From assembly GCA_016871395.1 (NCBI GenBank), contig VFYV01000001.1, positions 124,001-188,000 of the forward strand: a stretch of DNA of 64,000 nucleotides, given 5' to 3'. This document shows positions 39,635 to 48,555 of this stretch, piece after piece. The notes below the pieces were generated by a model. The model searched no databases and was not told the DNA's origin. It saw only the letters and a list, made by a program, of their open reading frames with translations. The DNA comes from Actinomycetota bacterium. Lineage in GTDB: Bacteria; Actinomycetota; Acidimicrobiia; Acidimicrobiales; Ilumatobacteraceae. A program made the position numbers and the translations under genes. Numbering within the stretch: position 1 is the first letter of the stretch; the number at the start of each line of letters is the position of its first letter.

Positions 39635-40515
39635 ACGTCGGGAAGCCCGAGGACCGCCAAGGCGTTCTCGCGCAAGAACTTCGGCCACACCTGATCTTTG
39701 AAGGGAACGTGAGGCATGTCGCCCATGATGCGCTCGTAGGTGAGTCCCATCGGCCAATAGCCCGCGTACAACACTCGATCGGCCCCGCGGCTGTTGGCGT
39801 AGTCGATGATGCGTGAGTCGTAATGCTTCGGGGCGAAGGCACTCGTGGAGTAGTACAGATTGGGCCACTTCAGCATCAGCTTCACCATCAACTCCGTCCA
39901 AGGCTGACAACCGTGACGAGTCACGATCTTGAGCTCGGGGAAGTCGTAACACACGATGTCGAGCAGTTCGACGTGCTGACACATGCTCGGCACTCGTGGA
40001 CCAGGAATACCGGCGCACACGAAGACGGGCACTCCCAACTCGGCGCACACCGAGTAGATCGGGTACCAACGGGCGTGATCGATCGGGACTTGAGGCGTGC
40101 AACCGGCGGGAAAGGTGCCGACGGCTTTCAATCCGTGTTCGTCGTGCAGGCGTCGGATCTTGCGCACTTCGTCCAGTCCGTTGTTGGCGTCGGCACTGCA
40201 CGACGGGATGAAACGTGCCGGAAACTCGGTCAAAGCCCGCAGTCCGGGGTCACCCTCGATGCCGATCATGGAACGATCGATCCCGAAGTGATCCATGGTG
40301 GTGATGGCCACCTCCACCGGGTCGAGATCTTCGGTCAGGGCCGTCGGAACGTTCTGCTTGAACAGGTACTCCACGGGGAACATCGTTTCCTTGCTCTCCT
40401 TGTCACGGATGTTGCCGCGGAAGAAGTCGTACAGACGACGGGGATCGGGATCGGGGAACCCCATCATCGTCTCGATGATCCCCAAACCCCCGGGACCAAC
40501 CTTGGGCATGACCAT
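39628..40515 (-). CDS. Amidohydrolase-2 family metal-dependent hydrolase
   Basis: TMDHFGIDRSMIGIEG, GCTPQVPIDHARWYPIYSVCAELGVPVFVCAG, DFPELKIVTRHGCQPWTEL. Confidence 0.83.
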   Translation of the reverse strand: MVMPKVGPGGLGIIETMMGFPDPDPRRLYDFFRGNIRDKESKETMFPVEYLFKQNVPTALTEDLDPVEVAITTMDHFGIDRSMIGIEGDPGLRALTEFPARFIPSCSADANNGLDEVRKIRRLHDEHGLKAVGTFPAGCTPQVPIDHARWYPIYSVCAELGVPVFVCAGIPGPRVPSMCQHVELLDIVCYDFPELKIVTRHGCQPWTELMVKLMLKWPNLYYSTSAFAPKHYDSRIIDYANSRGADRVLYAGYWPMGLTYERIMGDMPHVPFKDQVWPKFLRENALAVLGLPDVH

Positions 40516-40517
40516 GA

Positions 40518-41726
40518 TCAGGCCCCGGTCAGGCCGAGGAACTGACGGGCATTGTCGCGCATGATGCGTCGCACAGCGTCCGGGGAGAAATTGGCGATGT
40601 CGTGAACGAATCGCGTCGGCACCGCCAAACCCTCGGCGTGTGGGTAATCGCTGCCGAACAACAAGCGGTCGTCACCGAGTACCTCGGCGAGGAGATCGAT
40701 GTCATCCTCGTAAAACGGAGCCACCCACACGTGCTCGCGGAACTGTTCCACCGGATCCTTGGCGAACAAATGCGGCTGCTGGGAGTACGCCTTCTTGAAC
40801 TTCTTCACCAGGTTCGGCACCCAGTCTGCGCCGGCCTCGATGGATGCGGTGCGCAGCTTCGGATGCCGCGAGAACACCCCGTGGGACACGAGCACGGCGA
40901 ACATGTCGAATGGAGCACGGTCGCTGGTCATCACCCGCATGGGGGAGGACCGGAAGGCCTCGAATTCTCCGAAGGGTTCCCAGTCGTCGATGTACTTGCC
41001 GTACCCGGCGTCACCGGAGTGGAAGGCGACCGCGACGCCGGCTTCGGCCAGACGGGCCCAGAACGAGTCGTACACGGCACTGCCGGGTGAGCGGGTTCCA
41101 CCGGCGGGGTCGATGGCCGGGGAGGTGCGCATGACCACTACCTTGACGCCCCGAGAGATGGCCCAATCGGCTTCCTCGACCGCCCACTCGGGGTCGGCCA
41201 AGGAGATGTACGGGGCGGCGTAGATCATGTCCTGGTACGCGAAGCCCCAATCCTCCTCGAGCCAACGGTTGAAGGCTCGGAACGCAGCGCACAAGGCCAC
41301 GGGATCATCCCGCAGGGACTCTTCCATTCCCACGGCCAATGTCGGGAAGAACATGGCGCCCTCGAGGCCCTGCGAGCGCATCAGGGCCACGCGGGCATCC
41401 CGATTCCGGTACGCGGGACTGATGGGATCGAGCTCGCCGAACAACTCGCGCATGTCGTCTCCGGCGACCTGACCGCGGAAATAGGCGTCGAGGGCCCCGG
41501 GCTTGGACACCGGGTCGAAGGTCGGATTCGGGATGAACCGATTCACGCGACCACCCACCAACAATCGCTTCTTCCCGTCGACCACCGCCCACTGCATGCA
41601 GCGCTTGGCCATCTCACGAGGGATGTGCCGGATGAACGCGTCCTCGGCCTCGTAGTAGTGGTTGTCGGCATCGAATGCCGCAAACCCGAGGTCGACGGGG
41701 GTAGCGACGGTGACCGTGGGCGTCAT
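40518..41726 (-). CDS. Amidohydrolase-2 family metal-dependent hydrolase
   Basis: FAAFDADNHYYEAEDAFIRHIP, HPKLRTASIEAGADWVPNL, LLFGSDYPHAEGL; AGGAGG SD 5 nt before ATG. Confidence 0.88.
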   Translation of the reverse strand: MTPTVTVATPVDLGFAAFDADNHYYEAEDAFIRHIPREMAKRCMQWAVVDGKKRLLVGGRVNRFIPNPTFDPVSKPGALDAYFRGQVAGDDMRELFGELDPISPAYRNRDARVALMRSQGLEGAMFFPTLAVGMEESLRDDPVALCAAFRAFNRWLEEDWGFAYQDMIYAAPYISLADPEWAVEEADWAISRGVKVVVMRTSPAIDPAGGTRSPGSAVYDSFWARLAEAGVAVAFHSGDAGYGKYIDDWEPFGEFEAFRSSPMRVMTSDRAPFDMFAVLVSHGVFSRHPKLRTASIEAGADWVPNLVKKFKKAYSQQPHLFAKDPVEQFREHVWVAPFYEDDIDLLAEVLGDDRLLFGSDYPHAEGLAVPTRFVHDIANFSPDAVRRIMRDNARQFLGLTGA

Positions 41727-41798
41727 GTGATCCTCCTAGAGACCTCAAAGGTACTAGAGCGAGGTTCCGAGCGCCTGATCGCGGGTACGGTGAAAGTC

Positions 41799-42509
41799 AT
41801 GTGCGGACGTTTCACGTCGCTCACGCCGCCCGACCAGGTCGCCGAGATCTTCGGGGCGGAGCCGCCTTCGCTCGCGCTCCTCGACGAGTACCGGCCGCAC
41901 TACAACGTTGCGCCCTCGTCGCGGATCATGGCGGTCGCGCTCGACGGGAGGGGAAACCGGCGGGTCGGGATCTTTCATTGGGGACTGGTGCCTGGCTGGT
42001 CCAAGGACCCCCGCATCGGAGCACGACTGATAAATGCCCGATCCGAGTCCGTGTCGGAAAAACCGTCGTTTCGATCGTTGGTGCCGACGAAGCGGTGCAT
42101 CATCCCGATGGCCGGATTTTTCGAGTGGCGAACGAACGGCGTCGATCCCCGGGGTCCCAAGCGACCGGTCTACGTGACGCGGCGTGACGGTGCGGTGCTA
42201 GCCGTGGCCGGTCTCTGGACCTCATGGAGAGACCCCGTGGCCGGCAGGGATTCCCCGGTCTTGCATTCGTGCTGTGTGATCACCACTGCGGCCAACCGAA
42301 CCATGGCCCCGATCCACGATCGTATGCCGGTGATTCTGGAGGCCCGGGACTGGAGTGACTGGCTCGCGGTGGGACCCGCCGGCACCCCTTCCAGTCGGCT
42401 CGCGGAGTTGATGGTTCCGGCCGACGACGACATCGTCGTGCCTCGCGACGTGAGCACCGCGGTCAACGCCGTTCGCAACAACGACCCGACATTGATCGAC
42501 GCCGTCTGA
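41799..42509 (+). CDS. SOS response-associated peptidase (YedK/HMCES family)
   Basis: MCGRFTSLTPPDQVAEIFG, YNVAPSS, WGLVPGWSKDPRIGARLINARSESVSEKPSFRSL, RCIIPMAGFFEW. Confidence 0.96.
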   Translation: MCGRFTSLTPPDQVAEIFGAEPPSLALLDEYRPHYNVAPSSRIMAVALDGRGNRRVGIFHWGLVPGWSKDPRIGARLINARSESVSEKPSFRSLVPTKRCIIPMAGFFEWRTNGVDPRGPKRPVYVTRRDGAVLAVAGLWTSWRDPVAGRDSPVLHSCCVITTAANRTMAPIHDRMPVILEARDWSDWLAVGPAGTPSSRLAELMVPADDDIVVPRDVSTAVNAVRNNDPTLIDAV

Positions 42510-42518
42510 TCACTCGGC

Positions 42519-42938
42519 TCAGGCGACGTTCTCGTGGCCCATACGGCGCAACTCCACCCGTATCGCCTCCGCCGCCCTGTCGAGATCGGAGCGGTCCACC
42601 GACGCCGCCGCGTTGGCAAAGGACAACTCCCTCATGGTGTTCGTGGGAATGACGTGAACGTGGGTATGGGGCACCTCGTAACCAGCCACGATGACACCCA
42701 CCCGCTCGCACCCGAAAGCGGCCTGCTGTGCCCGCCCGATGATCCGCGTCACCTCGAAAAGGTGAGCGACCACTTCGGGATCACCGTCGACCCAATGATC
42801 GAGTTCCTCGATCGGAACAACCAGAGTGTGACCGAACGCCATCGGATTGATCGACATGAATGCCACGCAACGTTCGTCTCGCCACACGAAAGTTCCCGGG
42901 ATCTGTCCGGCGATGATGAGGCTGAAAACCGTGGGCAT
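42519..42938 (-). CDS. HIT family protein
   Basis: MPTVFSLIIAGQIPGTFVWRDERCVAFMSINPMAFGHTLVVPIEELDHW and PHTHVHVIP. Start moved to 42938, overlapping the upstream stop. Confidence 0.93.
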   Translation of the reverse strand: MPTVFSLIIAGQIPGTFVWRDERCVAFMSINPMAFGHTLVVPIEELDHWVDGDPEVVAHLFEVTRIIGRAQQAAFGCERVGVIVAGYEVPHTHVHVIPTNTMRELSFANAAASVDRSDLDRAAEAIRVELRRMGHENVA

Positions 42939-43759
42939 CAGACCCAGCCGCCCGAGACCGGAAACACCTCGCCGATGCAGTACGAGGACTCCGGGCCAGC
43001 AAGGAACCGCACCACCTCGGCCAATTCTTCGGGACGAGCCATGCGCCCGACCGGGACCTGCATCACGATTCCTGCTCGGGAGACCTCGTCGAAAGGGGCC
43101 AACAACGGCGTGTCCACCCATCCCGGACACACGGCGTTGACCCGCACTCCGAAGGGCGCCACTTCCTGAGCGGTGGACTTGGTGAGCGCGACGATCCCCG
43201 CCTTGGCTGCGCTGTAGTGCGGGGCGCCCGGGGCCGGGCGCAACGCCAGTATTGAAGAGATGTTCACGATCGAACCGCTTCGCCGAGGGGTCATGTGTCG
43301 CAGCGCCGCGCGGGTTCCATGGAAGGTTCCATACAGGTGTACCCGAATCATCCGATCCCAGTGCTCGTCACTCAATCCCACCGTGTAGTCGACGGGCGTC
43401 AACTCCGATGTCCGACCCTCCAGGCGCTTGGCCTGATTCTCGAAGTTGAGGATCGTTCGCGCCTCGTCGCGAGGGGGAGCGATACCGGCATTGTTGATCA
43501 ACACGTCCAAACGACCGTGATGCGCCACGATTCGATCGACGGCGGCATCGAAAGCCGCGGCGTCGGCCACGTCGAAAACGGCCACCTCCCCGCCGACCTC
43601 TTCGGCCACCGATCCGGCCCCCGACTCGTCGAGGTCGTTGACGACGACGTGCGCCCCGTCGGCCGAAAGACGACGGGCAAAGGCGGCGCCCATCCCCGAG
43701 CCGGCTCCGGTGACGATGACGATCTGCCCGCCGAGAGGACCCCCGCGCACATTGCCCAT
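42938..43759 (-). CDS. SDR-family NAD(P)-dependent oxidoreductase
   Basis: IVTGAGSGMGAAFARRL, LINNAGIAP, YSAAKAGIVALTKSTAQEVAPFGVRVNAVCPGWVDT. Confidence 0.94.
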   Translation of the reverse strand: MGNVRGGPLGGQIVIVTGAGSGMGAAFARRLSADGAHVVVNDLDESGAGSVAEEVGGEVAVFDVADAAAFDAAVDRIVAHHGRLDVLINNAGIAPPRDEARTILNFENQAKRLEGRTSELTPVDYTVGLSDEHWDRMIRVHLYGTFHGTRAALRHMTPRRSGSIVNISSILALRPAPGAPHYSAAKAGIVALTKSTAQEVAPFGVRVNAVCPGWVDTPLLAPFDEVSRAGIVMQVPVGRMARPEELAEVVRFLAGPESSYCIGEVFPVSGGWV

Positions 43760-43809
43760 GGGCCGACCTTAGACGGTTCGGCCCGAACACCTTGTTGTAG
43801 CGTACGAAC

Positions 43810-44460
43810 GTGGGCTCGCAGCGGAACGACCGAGCGGCCTCGCGGTCGTCGTCCACCCGGGGGATCGCCACCTGGCCCAACCTGATCACCCTGGTCCGCC
43901 TGCTGTGCCTACCGCTGTTCGTTTGGTTACTGCTCGGACGCGATGACCGAGCCTACGCCGGCTGGTTGCTGGGCCTGCTCGGTGCCACCGACTGGATCGA
44001 CGGGTGGGTCGCACGGCGTTTCGATCAGGTGAGCGAATTCGGCAAGATTTTCGATCCCACCGCGGATCGACTCATGTTCATCGTGACGGTCGTGGCGATC
44101 ATGATCGACGGCTCCGCCCCGTGGTGGTTCTGCGTGGCCGTCCTGGTTCGCGAGGTCGTCTTCGGAGCAACGGTGGCGGTGCTGAAACTCTTCTTCGCCA
44201 TGGACCGCTTCGACGTGACCTATCTCGGCAAGTGGGCCACATTCATCCTGATGTTCACCTTCCCCGGCTTCGTTATGGGTGAGAGCGCGCTCGGGATCCG
44301 GGGCTTTTTCGAAGCGTTTGCCTGGGTTGCCGGGCCGATCGGCTTGGCTCTCAGTTACTACACCGCTATCGCCTACGTCCCGACCATCCGTCGGAGCTTG
44401 CGAAGAGCCGGCGATGTCGTGGTCGGCGAACCTCACGATCCAGCCGACGACGGGGAGTAG
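43810..44460 (+). CDS. CDP-alcohol phosphatidyltransferase (PgsA-like)
   Basis: GTG start; WPNLITLVRLLCLPLFVWLLL and DWIDGWVARRFDQVSEFGKIFDPTADRLMF (DGx2ARx8Gx3Dx3D). Confidence 0.92.
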   Translation: MGSQRNDRAASRSSSTRGIATWPNLITLVRLLCLPLFVWLLLGRDDRAYAGWLLGLLGATDWIDGWVARRFDQVSEFGKIFDPTADRLMFIVTVVAIMIDGSAPWWFCVAVLVREVVFGATVAVLKLFFAMDRFDVTYLGKWATFILMFTFPGFVMGESALGIRGFFEAFAWVAGPIGLALSYYTAIAYVPTIRRSLRRAGDVVVGEPHDPADDGE

Positions 44461-44471
44461 ATTGGCCCCGT

Positions 44472-44852
44472 ATGAGCGTTCCGTCCGACCTCCTGTATTC
44501 CAAGGACCACGAATGGATTCGAGTCGTCGGCTCGGTGGCGCGGGTCGGTATCACCGATTTCGCCCAAGATGCCCTCGGAGACGTCGTGTTCGTCCAAGCG
44601 CCCGAGGTTGGTTCCAAAGTCAGCGTGGGTCAATCATTCAGTGAGGTCGAGTCGACCAAGTCCGTCTCCGACATCTACGCACCAGTCAGTGGCATCGTCA
44701 GTTTGGTGAACGCGAGTCTGGTTGCGGACCCGTCTCTTTTGAACTCGGATCCGTACGGTGCCGGTTGGATCTGCGAGATCACTGTTACCGACGCTGTCGA
44801 CTCCTCACAATTGTTGACATCCGATGAGTACTCGGCGCTAATCGGTTCCTGA
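44472..44852 (+). CDS. gcvH: Glycine cleavage system H protein
   Basis: LLYSKDHEWIRVVGSVARVGITDFAQDALGDVVFVQAPEVG, lipoyl site VESTKSVSDIYAPVSG. Confidence 0.95.
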   Translation: MSVPSDLLYSKDHEWIRVVGSVARVGITDFAQDALGDVVFVQAPEVGSKVSVGQSFSEVESTKSVSDIYAPVSGIVSLVNASLVADPSLLNSDPYGAGWICEITVTDAVDSSQLLTSDEYSALIGS

Positions 44853-44853
44853 C

Positions 44854-45339
44854 ATGTCGGTCTTTTGCACCAAGTGCGGCCACAAGAACAAAACGGGTGC
44901 ATACTTTTGTAGTTCCTGCGGCTACGCCCTCGAATCAGACGGGGACAAGACGATCGTTATCGCCAAGGTCGATCCGCTTCAGGATGCCCCTGGTCCCCAG
45001 GACAATGCCGCAGTCGATTTGCGCTCCTTGCCCACGGACGTGGCCACCCTCATGGTGCGGAGCGGACCCCAGGCTGGTGAACGTTTCACTCTGACGTCAG
45101 CCATCACCAAACTCGGACGCCACCCCGACAGCGACATCAGTCTCGACGATGTATCGGTGTCGCGACGGCATGCCGAGATCTCCCATCAGAGCGCCGAGTA
45201 CGTGTTGCGCGATGCCGGGTCCCTGAACGGCACTTACGTCAATCAGCGGCCGGTCGAGTCGACCGTTCTGCAGCAAGGCGACGAAATTCAGATCGGGCGC
45301 TTTCGTTTGATCTACCTCGGACCGGCGAACGAATCATGA
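44854..45339 (+). CDS. Zinc-ribbon and FHA domain protein (GarA-like by domain and context)
   Basis: N-terminal CTKCGHKNKTGAYFCSSCGYAL; FHA TKLGRHPDSDISLDDVSVSRRHAEIS...DAGSLNGTYVN. Confidence 0.92.
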   Translation: MSVFCTKCGHKNKTGAYFCSSCGYALESDGDKTIVIAKVDPLQDAPGPQDNAAVDLRSLPTDVATLMVRSGPQAGERFTLTSAITKLGRHPDSDISLDDVSVSRRHAEISHQSAEYVLRDAGSLNGTYVNQRPVESTVLQQGDEIQIGRFRLIYLGPANES

Positions 45340-46187
45340 ACACGAAGTCGGCCTCGGAGCGCCCGTATCTCTCCATCGGCGAGGTGCTCGGCCTGTTGCT
45401 CGAGGAGTTCCCCGATGTCACCATTTCCAAGATTCGTTTTCTCGAAAGCCAAGGCCTGATCGTTCCCGAGCGAACCAGTTCGGGCTATCGCAAATTCTAC
45501 GATGACGATGTCGAACGCTTGAAGTACATCCTGCGCGAACAAAAAGAGAAATTTCTCCCGCTACGCGTCATCAAGGATCGACTCGAAACCCCACCCGACG
45601 GCATCGAGCGTGCTGCTCCTCGGGGAATCAAGAACGTGTCCGGTTCGACTGTGGCGGGCGACCCTGCGGACCCGGCGTCGATGAGTGGGTCAATGACCAA
45701 GCCCTCCAAGAGCCATCCGGCGGCGCGAGCGGTGAAAACGGTCAATCCGATCACCGACAAGGCTCCGAAGCGACCGGCTCCTCCGGATCCTTCTGATGCC
45801 GTGGGTCGCCCGGCGACGTACGGCCGAGACGAGTTGTTGTCGCTGTCCGGTTTGGATCTCGAGGGCCTCTTGGACCTCGAGCGCTACGCATTGGTGGCTG
45901 CTCACGGCGGCCATGGGCTGTACGACGAGCACGATTTGGCCATTGCCGAGGTGGCCCGGGGCTTCATCGACGCCGGAATCGACATTCGACACCTGAAGGG
46001 CTGGAAAACCTCGGCCGAGCGAGAGGCGGGACTGTACGAACAACGAGTCCTGCCCGTGCTTCGGCGTCGTTCACCCGAGTCCCGCGTGGAGTCCAACGAA
46101 CTTCTCGATGACCTCGCTGATCTCGGTTCCCGCCTACGGGCGATCCTGATCGCTCGGGCTCTCGGGTCGCTTCGCGACCCCGGATGA
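45336..46187 (+). CDS. MerR-family regulator (FtsR-like)
   Basis: YLSIGEVLGLLLEEFPDVTISKIRFLESQGLIVPERTSSGYRKFYDDDVERLKYILREQ; located between FHA and DUF151 genes. Confidence 0.88.
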   Translation: MNTKSASERPYLSIGEVLGLLLEEFPDVTISKIRFLESQGLIVPERTSSGYRKFYDDDVERLKYILREQKEKFLPLRVIKDRLETPPDGIERAAPRGIKNVSGSTVAGDPADPASMSGSMTKPSKSHPAARAVKTVNPITDKAPKRPAPPDPSDAVGRPATYGRDELLSLSGLDLEGLLDLERYALVAAHGGHGLYDEHDLAIAEVARGFIDAGIDIRHLKGWKTSAEREAGLYEQRVLPVLRRRSPESRVESNELLDDLADLGSRLRAILIARALGSLRDPG

Positions 46188-46298
46188 CGGGTCGCTTCGC
46201 GGCCGTGGATGACGGGTCGCTTCGCGGCCGTGGATGACGGGTCGCTTCGCGGCCGTGGATGACGGGTCCCTCGCCGCCCTGGATGACGGGTCGCGACC
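46157..46298 (+). repeat. About 5.7 copies of a 25-bp tandem repeat; most units contain an inverted repeat
   Basis: Unit ggatgacgggtcgcttcgcggccgt identical at 46182-46206, 46207-46231 and 46232-46256; degenerate flanking copies. Copy 0 (46157-46181) is inside the ftsR-like CDS and contains GGGTCGC-TTC-GCGACCC. Confidence 0.95.
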
Positions 46299-46354
46299 AA
46301 TGTGGCGCTGACAGTCAGGCGGGTCCTACCAGCGTCACGGACTACGCTTCTTCC

Positions 46355-46879
46355 ATGGTCGAACTCGAACTCATCGGTGTACGCGTCGAGATCGTGGGAA
46401 ACACTCCGGTCATCATCTTGCGTGAACGCGTCGGAGAACGGCGAGTTCTTCCCATCTACATCGGCAAGCCTGAAGCGGCCAGCATCCAATGGGCCCTCGA
46501 CGGACTCGAGCCGCCACGACCCTTGACGCACGACCTCATCGTCGATCTCCTCGGGGCACTCCGGGCCCGTCTCGAACGGGTCGTCATCACCGATGTCGTC
46601 GACGGTGTGTTTCATGCCGAAATGGTGTTGGAGACTCCCTCCGGTGGGGTGAACGTATCTTGCCGACCCTCTGACGCCGTCGCCGTCGCCGCGCGTACGA
46701 ACACGATCATCCAATGCACCGCCGCCGTCATCGACGATGCCGGCAAATACGCCGCACTCGGTGACTCGGACGAGGACCAAGACGACATGGACGAATCGCC
46801 GACTCCCGACGAATCGGAGTTGTTGGGGGAGTTCCGCGACTTCATCGAAAACATCAATCCCGACGACTTCAAGCCCTGA
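46355..46879 (+). CDS. DUF151 bifunctional nuclease-family protein
   Basis: MVELELIGVRVEIVGNTPVIILRERVGERRVLPIYIGKPEAASIQWALDGLEPPRPLTHDL. Confidence 0.93.
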   Translation: MVELELIGVRVEIVGNTPVIILRERVGERRVLPIYIGKPEAASIQWALDGLEPPRPLTHDLIVDLLGALRARLERVVITDVVDGVFHAEMVLETPSGGVNVSCRPSDAVAVAARTNTIIQCTAAVIDDAGKYAALGDSDEDQDDMDESPTPDESELLGEFRDFIENINPDDFKP

Positions 46880-46935
46880 TCCCGGCGAATCCCGAGGCCG
46901 TGAGCAGGGGTGACCGGAGGTCCCAACGTCCAACG

Positions 46936-46964
46936 TTGACGGTCGTCGACGCGAGCCGTACCCT
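46936..46964 (+). promoter_or_regulatory. Putative sigma70-type promoter of the second merR gene
   Basis: TTGACG (46936-46941), 17 bp, TACCCT (46959-46964); followed by inverted repeat GGTGTA-AC-TACACC at 46973-46986. Confidence 0.5.
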
Positions 46965-47013
46965 GAACCTCTGGTGTAACTACACCCGTGTCACCCGAGG
47001 CAGTGGAGCGACG

Positions 47014-47481
47014 TTGAAGACACCCGAGACAGCCTTTTCCGGTAAGCAGGCGGCCGCCATCGTCGGTATCTCCTATCGGCAGCTCGATTATTGGGCGCGT
47101 ACGAACCTCATACGCCCGACGTTGGTGGACGCCGCGGGAAGCGGCTCACGCCGTCACTACAGCTATCGCAACCTGCTCGAATTGCGCATGGTCAAGAGTC
47201 TCCTGGATGCCGGTTTCCGACTGCAATCGGTGCGAGAGGTGTTCCGGTATCTGCGCGACCACGTGAGCGCCGACCTCACCTCGGCTCATCTCGTCATCAA
47301 CGGCTCCGCGGTCGTGCTCTGTCAGGGCGACGAACTCATCGACGTGGTGCGTCGTGGACAAGGTGTGCTGAACCTGTTGCCGCTGGCGCAGGTGAAGGTC
47401 CAAGTTGACGGTCGCATCGTCGATTTGTACCCGTTGCTGGCCGACGAAATCGGTGGCGGCTCGGTTCGACGCGTGGTTTGA
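47014..47481 (+). CDS. MerR-family transcriptional regulator
   Basis: FSGKQAAAIVGISYRQLDYWARTNLIRPTLVDAAGSGSRRHYSYRNLLELRMVKSLLDAGF; TTG start at 47014 with GGAG upstream; ORF track start is 46900. Confidence 0.85.
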   Translation: MKTPETAFSGKQAAAIVGISYRQLDYWARTNLIRPTLVDAAGSGSRRHYSYRNLLELRMVKSLLDAGFRLQSVREVFRYLRDHVSADLTSAHLVINGSAVVLCQGDELIDVVRRGQGVLNLLPLAQVKVQVDGRIVDLYPLLADEIGGGSVRRVV

Positions 47482-47491
47482 TACCCGGCCG

Positions 47492-48550
47492 ATGAAATTC
47501 TCGCCGCTCGACTCCGAGCACCGCGCCCTTGGAGCGCGTCTCACTCCTTTTGGCGGTTGGGACATGCCCCTTCAGTACGAGTCCGGGACCATCGCCGAGC
47601 ACCTCGCGTGTCGGAGTAGTGCGGTGGTCTTCGATGTCTCCCACTTGGGGACGGTTCGCGTCGATGGACCCGACGCTTCGGAACGTCTTCAGGCGGCCTT
47701 CACCAACGATTTGACCAAGATCGCACCCGGACGGGCTCAGTACACGCACCTACTCGATCCCGACGACGCATCCGTTGTCGACGACATCATCGTGTGGTGG
47801 GTGGACGAGCAGTCCTTCGACGTGATGCCCAACGCGTCCAACACCGACCGTGTGATCGCCTCGATCGGGGGTGTCGACACCACCGAGCGACGGGCGGTGT
47901 TGGCCGTCCAGGGCCCCGAGAGCCGCGCCAGGCTGCGAACTTTCTTCCCCGAAGCCGCCGCCGTCGGTCGATTCCAGGTCGCTCGTTGTGCGTGGAACGA
48001 CGTCGACTGCACGGTGGCCGGTACCGGTTACACCGGTGAGGTCGGGGTCGAGATCGCGGTGCCGGCCGAGATAGCCCCACGCTTCTGGCAGGCGCTGTTG
48101 GAAAACGGCGTCGTGCCCGCGGGGCTCGGCGCGCGAGACACGCTGCGCCTCGAGGCCGGCCTTCCCCTGCACGGTCACGAACTCGGACCCGGCGTCACCC
48201 CGTTGCAGGCGAACCTCGAATGGGTCGTGTCGTGGACGAAGAGTGATTTCATCGGACGCGACGCTTTGCGGGCCGAGAAAGAGCGCGGTCCGTCACGGAT
48301 TCTGCGCGGCATCTCCACCGACGGGCGTCGTCCGCCCCGGGCCGACTGCGTGATTCGGCGTGCCGACCCCGGCGATGACTCCGCTCTCGGGATCGTGACG
48401 AGTGGCAACTTCTCGCCGGTTCTGGAGCACGGCATCGCGCTGGCCTTCGTGTCGCCCGACGTCGAGATCGGGCAGACGGTCGTGATCGACGTGCGGGGCA
48501 GCGAACTGGCCGGGAGGGTCGTGCCCACACCCTTCGTCTCGAAGAAGTAG
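47492..48550 (+). CDS. gcvT: Glycine cleavage system aminomethyltransferase GcvT
   Basis: MKFSPLDSEHRALGARLTPFGGWDMPLQYESGTIAEHLACRSSAVVFDVSHLG, GARDTLRLEAGLPLHGHEL. Confidence 0.96.
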   Translation: MKFSPLDSEHRALGARLTPFGGWDMPLQYESGTIAEHLACRSSAVVFDVSHLGTVRVDGPDASERLQAAFTNDLTKIAPGRAQYTHLLDPDDASVVDDIIVWWVDEQSFDVMPNASNTDRVIASIGGVDTTERRAVLAVQGPESRARLRTFFPEAAAVGRFQVARCAWNDVDCTVAGTGYTGEVGVEIAVPAEIAPRFWQALLENGVVPAGLGARDTLRLEAGLPLHGHELGPGVTPLQANLEWVVSWTKSDFIGRDALRAEKERGPSRILRGISTDGRRPPRADCVIRRADPGDDSALGIVTSGNFSPVLEHGIALAFVSPDVEIGQTVVIDVRGSELAGRVVPTPFVSKK

Positions 48551-48555
48551 CCGCG

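Noticed and set aside
46157-46298. Possible CRISPR array
   Set aside because: Contiguous tandem copies without unique spacers; no cas genes nearby.
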